Counted from the stretch's first letter, positions 46,543 to 57,409 are shown. The stretch is DNA of 64,000 nucleotides from DASRDZ01 sp035652335 (GCA_035652335.1 DASRDZ010000025.1:1-64000); one strand, 5' to 3'. Numbers and translations: made by a program. The notes: a model not told the origin generated them from the letters alone.

Positions 46543-48540
46543 ATGCCTCGCTCCCTGGTGCTCAGCAACGGCAGGCTGCACGTCAACCTCGACGAGGCCT
46601 GCCGCATCCGCGACGTCTACTACCCGCAGGTCGGCTTCGAGCACCACGCCGGGGCGCCCTCGCGGCTGGGGTTCTGGACGGACGGCGTCTTCGCCTGGTT
46701 CGACGCCTTCGACCGGGCCGTCGCGTACGAGTCCGACACGCTGGTCACCGAGGTGGTCGCCCACCACCCCAACCTGGGCATCGAGGTGCGCCTGCACGAC
46801 GCCGTCGACTTCGAGGCCGACGTGCTGGTCCGCCAGGTCGAGGTGCGCGACCTCACCGGGCGCGCCCGCGAGGTGCGCGTTTTTGCCCACCATGACCTGA
46901 ACATCAGCGGCACCGACGTCGGTGACACCGCCTTCTTCGACCCCGAGCTGTCGGCGGTGCTGCACTACAAGGGGTCGCGCTACTTCCTCTTCAACGGCTC
47001 GGCGCAGGGCCGCGCCGGGGTGCGGCTCTACACCACCGGGCGCACCGGCATCCACGGCCTGGCCGGCACCTGGGCGGACGCCGAGGACGGCGAGCTGAGC
47101 GGCCACGCCATCGAGCAGGGCGCCGTCGACTCGTGCATCGGCTTCTCGCTCGCACTCCCCGCCGGCGGCGCCGCCACGCTGCACATCTGGATGTGCGTCG
47201 CCACCGCCTATCGCCAGGTCAAGGCGCTCGACCAGATGCTGCGCGACACCTCGCCGGAGAAGATCCTCGACCGCACCCGCAAGTACTGGCGGAGCTGGGT
47301 CAACAGCGCCTCGCAGCGCGTCGACTCCCTGCCCCGGCACCTGCAGGCGCTCTACACCCGCAGCCTGCTGATCACGCGAGCGCTGATCGACGAGGGTGGC
47401 GGGGTCATCGCCGCCACCGACCGCGACATCCTCGAGCACGCGCGCGACACCTACTGCTACGTCTGGCCGCGCGACGGCGCGCTGGTGGGCGTGGCCCTGG
47501 ACCGCGCCGGCTACCCGCACCCGCTGCGCGCCTTCCTGGAGTTCTGCCTGGAGCGCTTCGGCGGCGGCCGCGGCTACCTGCTCCACAAGTACAACGCCGA
47601 CGGTTCGCTGGGCTCGTCGTGGCACCCCTGGTTCGGCGACGGGCAGCCCCAGCTCCCCATCCAGGAGGACGAGACGGCGCTGGTGATCTGGTCGCTCGGC
47701 GAGTACTTCCGGCGCACCCGCGACACCGAGTTCGTCAAGCCGCTCTACCACGCGCTGGTGGAGAAGGCCGCCGACTTCATGGTCACCTGGCGCGACCACT
47801 CCACCCGCCTGCCACGACCGTCCTGGGACCTCTGGGAGGAGCGCCGCGGCGTGCACACCTTCACCGTGGCGGCGGTGCACGGCGGGCTGACCGCTGCCGC
47901 CTGCATCGCCGACGAGTTCGGCGAGACCGACAAGGCGACCACCTATCGCAGCGCCGCGGCCGAGATGCGCCGCGCCGCCGACGACCTGCTCTGGAACGAC
48001 CGGGAGCGCCGCTTCGCGCGCCAGCTCATGCCGCGCAGCGCCGGCTGGGGCTACGACCGCGACATGACCGTCGACGCCTCGCTCTTCGGCCTCTTCGCCT
48101 TCGGCATGTACGAGCCCGACGACCCGCGCGTGGCGGCGACCATGGAGTCGGTGCGCGAGACGCTCTGGCTGCGCACCGGCATCGGCGGCGTGTCGCGCTA
48201 CCAGCGCGACTACTACCAGTGCGTCGAGGTGTCCGACGAGGTGCCGGGCAACCCCTGGATCATCTGCACGCTGTGGCTCGCCGACTGGTGCTCACGCGTA
48301 GCGCGCAGCGCCGCGGAGCTGGACGCCACCGTGCTGCCCCTGCTGGAGTGGGTGCAGCGGCAGGCGCTGCCCTCGGGGGTGCTGCCGGAACAGGTGCATC
48401 CGTACACCGGCGCGCCGATGAGCGTGGCGCCGCTCACCTGGAGCCACGCGGGGTTCGTGGCCTCGTGCCTCACCTACGCCGAGTGCCGCGCCCACCTGAC
48501 CGACCGGCGCCGCCGCCAGTCCGACGCCCAGAGCGCCTAG
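46543..48540 (+). CDS. Glycoside hydrolase family 15 protein (glucoamylase/trehalase-like)
   Basis: 665 residues, cytoplasmic (no signal). An N-terminal beta-sandwich (to ~260) is followed by the (alpha/alpha)6 barrel: RDTYCYVWPRDGALVGVALDRAGY, HPWFGDGQPQLPIQEDETAL, catalytic acid region RPSWDLWEERRG near 425-436 and base region GVLPEQVHP. Family members hydrolyse alpha-glucans or trehalose by inversion; substrate undetermined. Ends in a 4-bp overlap with the convergent carboxypeptidase gene. Confidence 0.9.
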   Translation: MPRSLVLSNGRLHVNLDEACRIRDVYYPQVGFEHHAGAPSRLGFWTDGVFAWFDAFDRAVAYESDTLVTEVVAHHPNLGIEVRLHDAVDFEADVLVRQVEVRDLTGRAREVRVFAHHDLNISGTDVGDTAFFDPELSAVLHYKGSRYFLFNGSAQGRAGVRLYTTGRTGIHGLAGTWADAEDGELSGHAIEQGAVDSCIGFSLALPAGGAATLHIWMCVATAYRQVKALDQMLRDTSPEKILDRTRKYWRSWVNSASQRVDSLPRHLQALYTRSLLITRALIDEGGGVIAATDRDILEHARDTYCYVWPRDGALVGVALDRAGYPHPLRAFLEFCLERFGGGRGYLLHKYNADGSLGSSWHPWFGDGQPQLPIQEDETALVIWSLGEYFRRTRDTEFVKPLYHALVEKAADFMVTWRDHSTRLPRPSWDLWEERRGVHTFTVAAVHGGLTAAACIADEFGETDKATTYRSAAAEMRRAADDLLWNDRERRFARQLMPRSAGWGYDRDMTVDASLFGLFAFGMYEPDDPRVAATMESVRETLWLRTGIGGVSRYQRDYYQCVEVSDEVPGNPWIICTLWLADWCSRVARSAAELDATVLPLLEWVQRQALPSGVLPEQVHPYTGAPMSVAPLTWSHAGFVASCLTYAECRAHLTDRRRRQSDAQSA

Positions 48541-49595
48541 GGCCGCTTCTTGGCGGGCGCCGGGGTCGGCAGCGCCGACGGCACCCCCTCCTGCACGAAC
48601 CCCCAGTCGAGCAGGTCGCGCGAGTCGGTGTACAGCTCCGGCGCGTCGAGCACCACCGAGAGGAGCCGGTGCCCGCCGCGCTCCGCCATCCCGATCAGGC
48701 AGGGGCCGGCGTCGCCGGTGGAGCCGGGCTTGATGCCGTCGGCGCCCGGGTAGATCCTCAGCAGCCGGTTGAGGTTGCCCAGGTAGAAGGCGCCGTGCTG
48801 CGCCGTGGCGGGCAGGTCGATCTCGGTTTGGGACACGATCTGCCGGAACACGGGGAAGCTCTCGACGTCGAGCGCCGCGATGGTGGCGAGGTCGTAGGCG
48901 GAGGCGCGCTGCTGCGGGTCGTCGAGGCCGACGGGGGTGACGAAGTGCGAGTCGTGCAGCCCGAGCGCCTCGAGCTGCCGGTTCATGGCGGCGACGAAGG
49001 CGTCCATGCCCACGGTGTCGACGGCGAGCGCGGTGGCGGCGTCGTTGCCGCTCACGGTGAGCATGCCGTCGAGCAGCTCCTCGACGGTGAGCTGGTCGCC
49101 CGCCCTCAACCCCATGACCGTCTCGTCCCCGGCCTGGTGCAGCGCGTCGGGCGTGACGGTGACCAGCCGCCCGGGATCGAAGTTCTCCAGCGCCACCATG
49201 GTGCTGAGCACCTTCGTCGTGCTCGCCGGCGGCAGCGGCGCGTGCATGTCGCGCTGCCAGAGGATGCTGCCGGTGTCGAGGTCGACGAGGATGCCGGCCG
49301 TCGCCTTCACGTTGGGCGCACCGCTGTGCGAGGCGGAGTCGTCGGTGAAGGCGAGGTGTGCGTGCAGCAGCCTGAGCACCGGGAGCGGGGCCGGCGTCGG
49401 CGTCGCCGCGGTCAGCGGCAGGACGGCGCTGCGATCGGCCGGACGGGCCGCGGCCGGGCGCGCCTCGGGATGCGCGGCGCTTCCGGGCGGCTGGTTGGCG
49501 AGCACGAAGCCGATCAGCGCCGACGCGGCGACGACGGCGGCCAGGTTGCGGCGCTGCCGGTGGGTGAGACGGAGGAAGAGGTCGATCGATGGCAT
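48537..49595 (-). CDS. D-alanyl-D-alanine carboxypeptidase (S11 family)
   Basis: 352 residues. A basic start (LTHRQRRN) and one helix (LAAVVAASALIGFVLA) anchor or export the protein. Motifs: SxxK in PPASTTKVLSTMVAL near 120-130, SxN in LTVSGNDAATALA, and the third box GIKPGSTGDAG, where Pro replaces the Thr of KTG. It should trim pentapeptide stems of peptidoglycan; the altered third box may change rate or penicillin binding. DLDTGSILWQRDMHAPLPPAST is typical of the family. Confidence 0.87.
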   Translation of the reverse strand: MPSIDLFLRLTHRQRRNLAAVVAASALIGFVLANQPPGSAAHPEARPAAARPADRSAVLPLTAATPTPAPLPVLRLLHAHLAFTDDSASHSGAPNVKATAGILVDLDTGSILWQRDMHAPLPPASTTKVLSTMVALENFDPGRLVTVTPDALHQAGDETVMGLRAGDQLTVEELLDGMLTVSGNDAATALAVDTVGMDAFVAAMNRQLEALGLHDSHFVTPVGLDDPQQRASAYDLATIAALDVESFPVFRQIVSQTEIDLPATAQHGAFYLGNLNRLLRIYPGADGIKPGSTGDAGPCLIGMAERGGHRLLSVVLDAPELYTDSRDLLDWGFVQEGVPSALPTPAPAKKRP

Positions 49596-49671
49596 GCGTG
49601 GCCCGCGGCCGGCGCCATGGTATCGCCGCTCCGGCCGGTGTGGACGCATCGCCGCGATCGCTCGCGCGGGG

Positions 49672-50535
49672 TCAGGTGGCCGCCAGGGCGGCGAGCGTCT
49701 CGACCGCCTGGTCGATGCCCGCCTTGACGGAGTCGACGTCGAGCCCCATCGGCGGCAGCACCACGCGGTCGACACCCAGCTCGACCAGCTGCTCGACGAA
49801 GGCGCGGTCGGGCGGTGCGCCGAGGGTCAGCTCGACCTGCGCCGGATCGCGGCCGGCGTCCTCCGCCGCCCGGCGCATCACCTGCAGCAGCGCCCGCACC
49901 TCGTCGGGCCTGCTGCGCCCGGGGAAGAACCCGTCGGCGAGGCGTCCCGCGCGGCGTGCGGCGACCTCGCCGTGGCCGCCGAGCACGATGGGCACGCGGC
50001 GGTGCAGCGGCTTGGGCCAGAGGCGGGCGTCGTGGAAGCGGACGGAGCGGCCCTCGTAGCTCGGCTGGTCGTCGGCCCAGAGCCGGCGCATCGCCTCGAT
50101 GCCCTCGACGGCGCGGCGCCCGCGCGTCTCGAAGTCGACGCCGATGGCCTCGAACTCCTCGCGCAGCCAGCCGATGCCGACCCCGAGGATGACGCGACCG
50201 TGGCTGAGCACGTCGAGCGTGGCCACTTCTTTGGCGGTGACCAGCGGGCTGCGCTGGGGGAGGATGAGCATCCCGGTGGCAAGCTTCAGCCGCTCGGTGT
50301 GCGCGGCGACGTAGGCGAGCCAGATCAGCGGGTCGGGGATGGGCGCGTCGTCACCTCCCGCCATCTTCCCGCTGCGGTTGTAGGGGTACTTCGACTCGTA
50401 GCCCGCCGGGACGACGACGTGCTCCACCGTCCAGAGCGACTCGAATCCCGCCTGCTCGGCGTGCCGCGCCACCTCCGCCGCGCCCTCCGGGGAGACCATC
50501 GCCCCGGTGTTGGCGAACATCAACCCGAGCTTCAT
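49672..50535 (-). CDS. LLM class (F420-dependent type) oxidoreductase
   Basis: 287 residues. Luciferase-like TIM-barrel features: MKLGLMFANTGAMVSPEG, FESLWTVEHVVVP, LKLATGMLILPQRSPLVTAKEVATLD, SHGRVILGVGIGWLREEFEAIGVDFETRG, and VPIVLGGHGEVAARRAGRLADGFFPG. The TIGR-type F420 subgroup common in actinobacteria fits best; FMN is the alternative cofactor. Substrate unknown. It is divergent from clpB. Confidence 0.88.
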   Translation of the reverse strand: MKLGLMFANTGAMVSPEGAAEVARHAEQAGFESLWTVEHVVVPAGYESKYPYNRSGKMAGGDDAPIPDPLIWLAYVAAHTERLKLATGMLILPQRSPLVTAKEVATLDVLSHGRVILGVGIGWLREEFEAIGVDFETRGRRAVEGIEAMRRLWADDQPSYEGRSVRFHDARLWPKPLHRRVPIVLGGHGEVAARRAGRLADGFFPGRSRPDEVRALLQVMRRAAEDAGRDPAQVELTLGAPPDRAFVEQLVELGVDRVVLPPMGLDVDSVKAGIDQAVETLAALAAT

Positions 50536-50669
50536 GCTCCCGCGCCTCCACTTCCATCGCCTGTCGTCCGGCGCCGGGAGTCTCGCAGGCCGGGGGCCGG
50601 CGGCGCTGGGCGGAACGGCCGGGGCCGCCGGCGTTCGCCGGCGGTGGCGCGCAGGATTAGCCGTGCGGG

Positions 50670-50701
50670 GCTTGGGGTATTCACCTCCCGAAATCCCAAG
50701 C
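50670..50701. promoter_or_regulatory. Inverted repeat upstream of clpB
   Basis: GCTTGGG (50670-50676) and CCCAAGC (50695-50701) are perfect complements 18 nt apart, adjoining the clpB ribosome site. The layout, CTTGxxx...xxxCAAG, recalls HspR HAIR elements but spacing is longer and the arms differ, so a heat-shock operator is only a candidate; a leader hairpin is the alternative. Confidence 0.4.
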
Positions 50702-50720
50702 AAGGAGGTCCCCTGACTCC

Positions 50721-53378
50721 ATGCGGCTCGACCGCTTCACCGAACGCTCCCAGGAGGCTCTGCAGGCCGCCCAGCAGGCGGCCCAGACCCTCCAGCACCC
50801 GTCCGTCGATCCCGAGCACCTGCTGCTCGCGCTCCTGGAACAGCCGGAAGGGCTGGTCCCCACCCTCCTGCGCCGTCTCGAGGCGCAGCCGGAGCCGATG
50901 GCGGCGCGCCTGCGCGCGTCGCTCGACGCGCGCCCAAAGCAGGTCGGCGCCGATCCCGGCGTGGGAGCGCAGCTCCGCACCGTGCTCATGGCCGCCTTCG
51001 ACGAGATGAGCCGCCTCAAGGACGAGTACGTCTCCACCGAGCACCTGCTCATCGCGCTGGCGTCGCAGGAGCAGGGGGACGCGGCGCGGCTGCTGCAGCA
51101 GGCGGGCGTGACCCGCGACCGCATCTACGCCATCCTCGAGTCGGTGCGCGGCTCGCAGCGCGTCACCGATCCCAACCCCGAGGCCAAGTACGAGGCGCTC
51201 GACAAGTACGGGCGCGACCTCACCGACGCGGCGCGGCGCGGCAAGCTCGACCCCGTCATCGGCCGCGACGACGAGATCCGTCGCGTCATGCAGGTCCTCT
51301 CGCGGCGCACCAAGAACAACCCCGTGCTGATCGGTGAGCCCGGCGTCGGCAAGACCGCCATCGCCGAGGGCCTGGCTCAGCGCATCGCCTCGGGCGACGT
51401 GCCCGAGGGCCTCAAGGACCGCCGCGTCGTGGCCCTCGACCTGGGGTCACTGGTGGCAGGAACCAAGTACCGCGGTGAGTTCGAGGACCGTCTCAAGGCG
51501 GTGCTGCGCGAGGTGACCTCCAGCGACGGCCAGGTGATCCTGTTCATCGACGAGCTGCACACCCTCGTCGGCGCGGGCGCCGCCGAGGGGTCGATGGACG
51601 CCGCCAACCTGCTCAAGCCCGCGCTGGCGCGCGGCGAGCTGCGGGCGATCGGGGCCACAACTCTCGACGAGTACCGCAAGCACATCGAGAAGGACGCCGC
51701 GCTGGAGCGGCGCTTCCAGCCCGTCATGGTCGACCAGCCGTCGGTCGAGGACACCATCTCGATCCTGCGCGGGCTCAAGGAGCGCTACGAGGTGCACCAC
51801 GGCGTGCGCATCACCGACTCGGCGATCGTCGCAGCGGCGATGCTGTCGCACCGCTACATCACCGACCGCTTCCTCCCCGACAAGGCGATCGACCTCGTCG
51901 ACGAGGCCGCGTCGCGGCTGCGCATCGAGATCGACTCGCTGCCCACCGAGCTCGACGTGGTCGAGCGCGAGATCCGCCAGCTCGAGATCGAGCGCGAGGC
52001 GCTGCGCAAGGAGACCGACGCGGCGTCGCGCGAGCGGCTCGAGGCCCTGGAGCGCGAGCTCGCCAACCTGCAGGAGCGGGGCAGCGGCATGCGCGAGCGC
52101 TGGCAGCAGGAGAAGGGTGCGCTGACGGCGATCCGCGACATCAAGGAGCGCATCGAGCAGGTCAAGCACGACGCCGAGCGCGCCGAGCGGATGGCCGACT
52201 TCGGCCGCGCCGCCGAGCTGCGCTACGGGCAGCTCACCGAGCTGCAGCGCGGCCTGGAGGCGGAGCAGTCGCACCTGCGCGAGATCGGCGGCGAGCGCCC
52301 CCTGCTCAAGGAGGAGGTGGACGAGGAGGACATCGCCGAGGTGGTGTCGCGCTGGACCGGCGTCCCGGTGTCGAAGATGCTCGAAGGCGAGATGCAGAAG
52401 CTGCTGCACATCGAGGAGCGTCTGCACGAGCGCGTCGTCGGGCAGGACGATGCGATCTCCGCGGTGGCCAACGCGGTGCGCCGCGGGCGTGCCGGGTTGA
52501 GCGATCCCAACCGGCCCATCGGGTCGTTCCTCTTCCTCGGCCCCACCGGCGTCGGCAAGACCGAGCTGGCCCGCGCGCTGGCCCAGTTCCTCTTCGACGA
52601 CGAGCACGCCATGGTGCGCATCGACATGAGCGAGTTCATGGAGAAGCACTCGGTGGCGCGGCTGATCGGCGCGCCGCCCGGCTACGTCGGCTACGAGGAG
52701 GGCGGCTACCTCACCGAGGCGGTGCGCCGCCGTCCCTACGCGGTGCTGCTCCTCGACGAGATGGAGAAGGCCCATCCCGACGTCTTCAACGTCCTGCTCC
52801 AGGTGCTCGACGACGGTCGGCTCACCGACGGCCAGGGCCGCACCGTCGACTTCCGCAACGCCGTCGTGATCATGACCAGCAACGTGGGTTCGCACCTCAT
52901 CGCCGAGATGCCCCACGACGCCGGCGCGGCCGAGCAGCTGGCGATGCGCACCCGCGTCCTCGACGCCCTGCGCGACGCCTTCCGCCCCGAGTTCCTCAAC
53001 CGCATCGACGACGTGATCCTCTTCCAGCGGCTCGACCGCGAGCAGCTGCGCCGGATCGTGGAGATCCAGCTCGGCGCCCTGCGCGACCGCCTCGCCGCTC
53101 GCAAGCTGACGCTCGACATCACCCCGGCGGCGCTCGACCTGCTCGCCGACGAGGGCTACGACCCGGTCTACGGCGCGCGGCCGCTGAAGCGGGTCATCCA
53201 GCGCCGGCTCCAGGACCCCATCGCCATGGCCATCCTCGAAGGCCGCTTCCGCGAGGGCGACGCGATCGACGTCGACGTGGCCGGCGGTGAGCTGGTGATC
53301 CGCGGCGGCGGGGCCCCGGCCGCCGGCGGGGCGGCCGGAGAGCCCGAGGTGGTGGACGCCGAGGTGGTCGAAGCCTAA
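50721..53378 (+). CDS. clpB: ATP-dependent chaperone ClpB
   Basis: 885 residues, full length. Two Clp_N repeats (RFTERSQEALQAAQQAAQ; EYVSTEHLLIALASQ), first AAA with GEPGVGKTAIAEGLA near 204-218 and VILFIDELHTLVGAG, the ClpB-specific coiled-coil middle domain (~400-530, rich in Glu/Arg heptads), second AAA with GPTGVGKTELARAL near 606, AVLLLDEMEKAHPDVFN, and C-terminal GARPLKRVIQR. Disaggregates proteins with DnaK. AGGAGG lies 12 nt before ATG; an inverted repeat overlaps the leader. Confidence 0.97.
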   Translation: MRLDRFTERSQEALQAAQQAAQTLQHPSVDPEHLLLALLEQPEGLVPTLLRRLEAQPEPMAARLRASLDARPKQVGADPGVGAQLRTVLMAAFDEMSRLKDEYVSTEHLLIALASQEQGDAARLLQQAGVTRDRIYAILESVRGSQRVTDPNPEAKYEALDKYGRDLTDAARRGKLDPVIGRDDEIRRVMQVLSRRTKNNPVLIGEPGVGKTAIAEGLAQRIASGDVPEGLKDRRVVALDLGSLVAGTKYRGEFEDRLKAVLREVTSSDGQVILFIDELHTLVGAGAAEGSMDAANLLKPALARGELRAIGATTLDEYRKHIEKDAALERRFQPVMVDQPSVEDTISILRGLKERYEVHHGVRITDSAIVAAAMLSHRYITDRFLPDKAIDLVDEAASRLRIEIDSLPTELDVVEREIRQLEIEREALRKETDAASRERLEALERELANLQERGSGMRERWQQEKGALTAIRDIKERIEQVKHDAERAERMADFGRAAELRYGQLTELQRGLEAEQSHLREIGGERPLLKEEVDEEDIAEVVSRWTGVPVSKMLEGEMQKLLHIEERLHERVVGQDDAISAVANAVRRGRAGLSDPNRPIGSFLFLGPTGVGKTELARALAQFLFDDEHAMVRIDMSEFMEKHSVARLIGAPPGYVGYEEGGYLTEAVRRRPYAVLLLDEMEKAHPDVFNVLLQVLDDGRLTDGQGRTVDFRNAVVIMTSNVGSHLIAEMPHDAGAAEQLAMRTRVLDALRDAFRPEFLNRIDDVILFQRLDREQLRRIVEIQLGALRDRLAARKLTLDITPAALDLLADEGYDPVYGARPLKRVIQRRLQDPIAMAILEGRFREGDAIDVDVAGGELVIRGGGAPAAGGAAGEPEVVDAEVVEA

Positions 53379-53466
53379 CGAACGTCGCGCGCCCGTCAAT
53401 CGCTGGCACGGCATGGAAACCGTGCCCTGGATCGTCTGCATTGCAGCGGTAGGCTTCGAGGCAGCG

Positions 53467-54375
53467 ATGGGCATGCGGAGTGTGTCGAGCGGCGCGGCAT
53501 GGCGGCTGGCCCTGCTCGCCTGCGTTCCGGCGGTCCTCCTGGCGCCGTCGCCGGTCGAGGCGACGACGGGGACGTGGTCGCAGGGCATCGCGGTCACCAT
53601 CGCCGCGGGCAGCACGCTGCGCGCGGGCTACGACGTGTCGATGCCCGGGGCGCATCCCGCGGCGTCGCTGACGGTGTCGAGCGGCGCGGTGGTGGTCGGC
53701 GTGAAGTGCTCCAACGGCTCGCAGACCCACCTGGTGGTGGGGCTGGCGGCGGCGACGTACCAGGTCGCGGCCGGCGACAACGCCTGGCTGCCCTCGGGCA
53801 ACTCCGCGGACGCCTCGACCTACCAGGGCGCGGTGGCCGTGCCGTCCAGCTTCTGCGCCGGGCGCTCGGGGACGTCGGGGACGGTCACCTTCAGCGCCGA
53901 CTTCACCTCGACCGACGCCACCGACAAGGTGAGCGTGCGCTTCCACGTCGCCGACGGTTCGTCGGGTGGCAAGTGGAGCGGGCCGCAGACGGTGGTCCCC
54001 TCGGCGGCGGCCGGAACGGCGTCGTCGCCCGCGCCGGCCTCGCCCGGTGGGCCGGCCCCGCCGGGCACCCGGTCCCCCGCGCCGGCACCGGGCGCCCCGC
54101 ACGGCGAGTCGATGCCTGCAGCTCCTCCGACCAGCGGCACGACTCCGGGTGCGGCGGCCACCGCCTCTGCGGCGGCCCCGGCCTCGCCCTTCGCCGCCAC
54201 GGCATCGCCCCTCCCTCCGCCCCTCGCCCTCTGGATCACGCCGGCGCCGTCACGTCCCGTCGCAGCGCTGCAGGATGCCGCCGACGCGACGCCCGGCGCG
54301 CTGGTCGCCGCCGCCGTCGCGGTCCTCGCCGGCGCGGCGTCGTGGGCCGGGCGGCGCCGCCACCGCCGTCGCTAG
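53467..54375 (+). CDS. Secreted Pro/Ala-rich surface protein with C-terminal anchor
   Basis: 302 residues. A Sec signal (WRLALLACVPAVLLAPSPVEA) precedes a ~150-residue beta-rich domain with two cysteines (VVVGVKCSNGSQTHLVVGL; VAVPSSFCAGRSG), a ~100-residue Pro/Ala/Ser linker, and a final hydrophobic helix (LVAAAVAVLAGAASWAG) with basic tail RRRHRRR. The arrangement resembles sortase-type sorting signals but no LPxTG motif is seen. Function unknown. Confidence 0.65.
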   Translation: MGMRSVSSGAAWRLALLACVPAVLLAPSPVEATTGTWSQGIAVTIAAGSTLRAGYDVSMPGAHPAASLTVSSGAVVVGVKCSNGSQTHLVVGLAAATYQVAAGDNAWLPSGNSADASTYQGAVAVPSSFCAGRSGTSGTVTFSADFTSTDATDKVSVRFHVADGSSGGKWSGPQTVVPSAAAGTASSPAPASPGGPAPPGTRSPAPAPGAPHGESMPAAPPTSGTTPGAAATASAAAPASPFAATASPLPPPLALWITPAPSRPVAALQDAADATPGALVAAAVAVLAGAASWAGRRRHRRR

Positions 54376-54421
54376 GAGCGGGGAATCCCCACGCGGGCCA
54401 GGGAACGCCGCGAGGCCCCGC

Positions 54422-54835
54422 TCAGGCCGTGACAGGCAGCGGCAGCAGGTCCGGCGCCACCCATCCGGCGCGAGCCTCGGGCCCGAACAGCGCGGCGCGC
54501 GTGTAGTGGGCGAGGAGCAGGTGCTTGTCGAGCAGCCGGGGGTGGAGCGCGAGGAGCTCGTCGAACCCCGCCCCGCGATGCTGCGCCATGACGTGGGCGA
54601 CGACGCGGACCCGGGCACGCGACAGCGTCGCGTTGTACCTGGCCGCATGGCCGTGCGACTCGGCGAGGCGGCGGATGGCGCTGCAGACGTGCGCCTCGCC
54701 GCCGGCCGGCCCATGGTGGCGCACGGAGAGATAGGCGAGGCGCAGGTGGGCGCGGTGGGGGAACTCGTGCGGGCCGAACGCGCAGTGGTCGACGGCGGCG
54801 AGGAACTCGTCGTCGCTCAGGTCGTTGCCTTCCAT
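54422..54835 (-). CDS. Conserved hypothetical protein, helical
   Basis: 137 residues. DLSDDEFLAAVDHCAFGPHEFPHRAHLRLAYLSVRHHGP opens a compact helical protein; the HRAHLRLAYL motif, YNATLSRARVRVVAHVMAQH and LLDKHLLLAHYTRAALFGPEAR recur in proteins of unknown function in soil bacteria. The His-rich motifs could bind metal or heme, which is speculation. An extended -10, TGATACAAT, ends 10 nt before the ATG, one of the best promoters in the window. Confidence 0.7.
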   Translation of the reverse strand: MEGNDLSDDEFLAAVDHCAFGPHEFPHRAHLRLAYLSVRHHGPAGGEAHVCSAIRRLAESHGHAARYNATLSRARVRVVAHVMAQHRGAGFDELLALHPRLLDKHLLLAHYTRAALFGPEARAGWVAPDLLPLPVTA

Positions 54836-54845
54836 GGCGGTACGT

Positions 54846-54854
54846 ATTGTATCA
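54846..54854 (-). promoter_or_regulatory. Extended -10 element TGATACAAT of the 54835 gene
   Basis: TGATACAAT on the minus strand matches the extended -10 consensus and ends 10 nt before ATG 54835. The flanking sequence is unusually A+T-rich. Confidence 0.55.
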
Positions 54855-54931
54855 GGAAATTTCGGATCCGTAGCAATTGGCAGGACCCCCGTCGTGCGAA
54901 GGGCGGCCGCCCGGCTTGCGGAGCAGGTCGC

Positions 54932-55384
54932 ATGCGCAGTACCGTCGCCGCCATGCCCGCACCCCGAGGCACCGGCGCCTCGCTCGTGATCGAGCTGCAG
55001 CGTGCCGCGCACGCCGTCGGGGTGCGCGTCGAGGCCGAGCTGCGCGACCTCGGTGTCTCCCAGGGCGAGGCGCACGTCCTCGCCCTCCTCGCTGAGGGCG
55101 GCGAGCACACCGTCGGCGAGCTGCAGCGCGGTCTGCGCCACCGTCCCTCGACGCTCACCGGCATCCTCGACCGCCTCGAGAATCGCGCCTGGATCACCCG
55201 CACCCTCAACGACGCGGACCGCCGCTCGCTGCTGGTCACCCTCACCCGGCAGGGACGGCGCGCCGCCGGCCGGGTGACCGCGGCGCTGCGCCGCATCGAG
55301 GAGGAGGCGATCCAGGCGGCCGGCGCCGCCGGCGTCCGGGGCTTCGGCGCGGTGGCCAGGGCCCTCTCCGGTGACCCTGGGTAG
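54932..55384 (+). CDS. MarR family transcriptional regulator
   Basis: 150 residues from ATG 54932, supported by GGAG 8 nt upstream; ATG 54953 is also possible. The winged-helix is clear: LGVSQGEAHVLALLAEGGEHTVGELQRGLRHRPSTLTGILDRLENRAWITRTLNDADRRSLLVTLTRQGRRAA, followed by a dimerisation helix. Target genes are unknown; the neighbour at 54835 is divergent and a plausible one. It ends just before the TPP riboswitch. Confidence 0.87.
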   Translation: MRSTVAAMPAPRGTGASLVIELQRAAHAVGVRVEAELRDLGVSQGEAHVLALLAEGGEHTVGELQRGLRHRPSTLTGILDRLENRAWITRTLNDADRRSLLVTLTRQGRRAAGRVTAALRRIEEEAIQAAGAAGVRGFGAVARALSGDPG

Positions 55385-55412
55385 CCGCTCCACACCCGCC
55401 TCCCCGCGGGCG

Positions 55413-55418
55413 TATGCT
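55413..55418 (+). promoter_or_regulatory. -10 hexamer TATGCT ahead of the TPP riboswitch
   Basis: TATGCT lies 30 nt upstream of the first riboswitch stem, placing a transcription start near 55425 and making the riboswitch the leader of the thiC mRNA. Confidence 0.4.
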
Positions 55419-55447
55419 TGCCGCTCGGATACACCTGAATAGCGAGT

Positions 55448-55537
55448 CCCGCTGGGGGAGCGTGTAGCTGAGAGGTGGTATCAGGACCACCAACTCCTTG
55501 AACCTGATCTGGTCAGTACCAGCGAAGGGAAAGCGGG
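55448..55537 (+). promoter_or_regulatory. TPP riboswitch (THI element) controlling thiC
   Basis: The conserved core is present: GGGGAGC, then GCTGAGAGG in the pyrimidine-sensing arm, and CTTGAACCTGATCTGG with CCAGCGAAGGGAA in the pyrophosphate-sensing arm. P1 is closed by CCCGCT (55448-55453) with AGCGGG (55532-55537). TPP binding should lower thiC expression, through the thiC ribosome site or a terminator in the ~100-nt platform. The class is unambiguous. Confidence 0.97.
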
Positions 55538-55636
55538 CGGAACACCGGGCGCGGCAGCGGCGTGCGACCACGTCGCCGTGCCGGCCGCGCCGCCGTGCGT
55601 GAGCGCCTGCGAGCCCTCGCCCGCAGGAGGCGCACC

Positions 55637-57405
<1,769 letters not shown>

Positions 57406-57409
<4 letters not shown>

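Noticed and set aside
51447..53615. 722-residue minus-strand frame
   Set aside because: Antisense to clpB, whose sequence is unmistakable; Leu/Gln/His-rich shadow composition.
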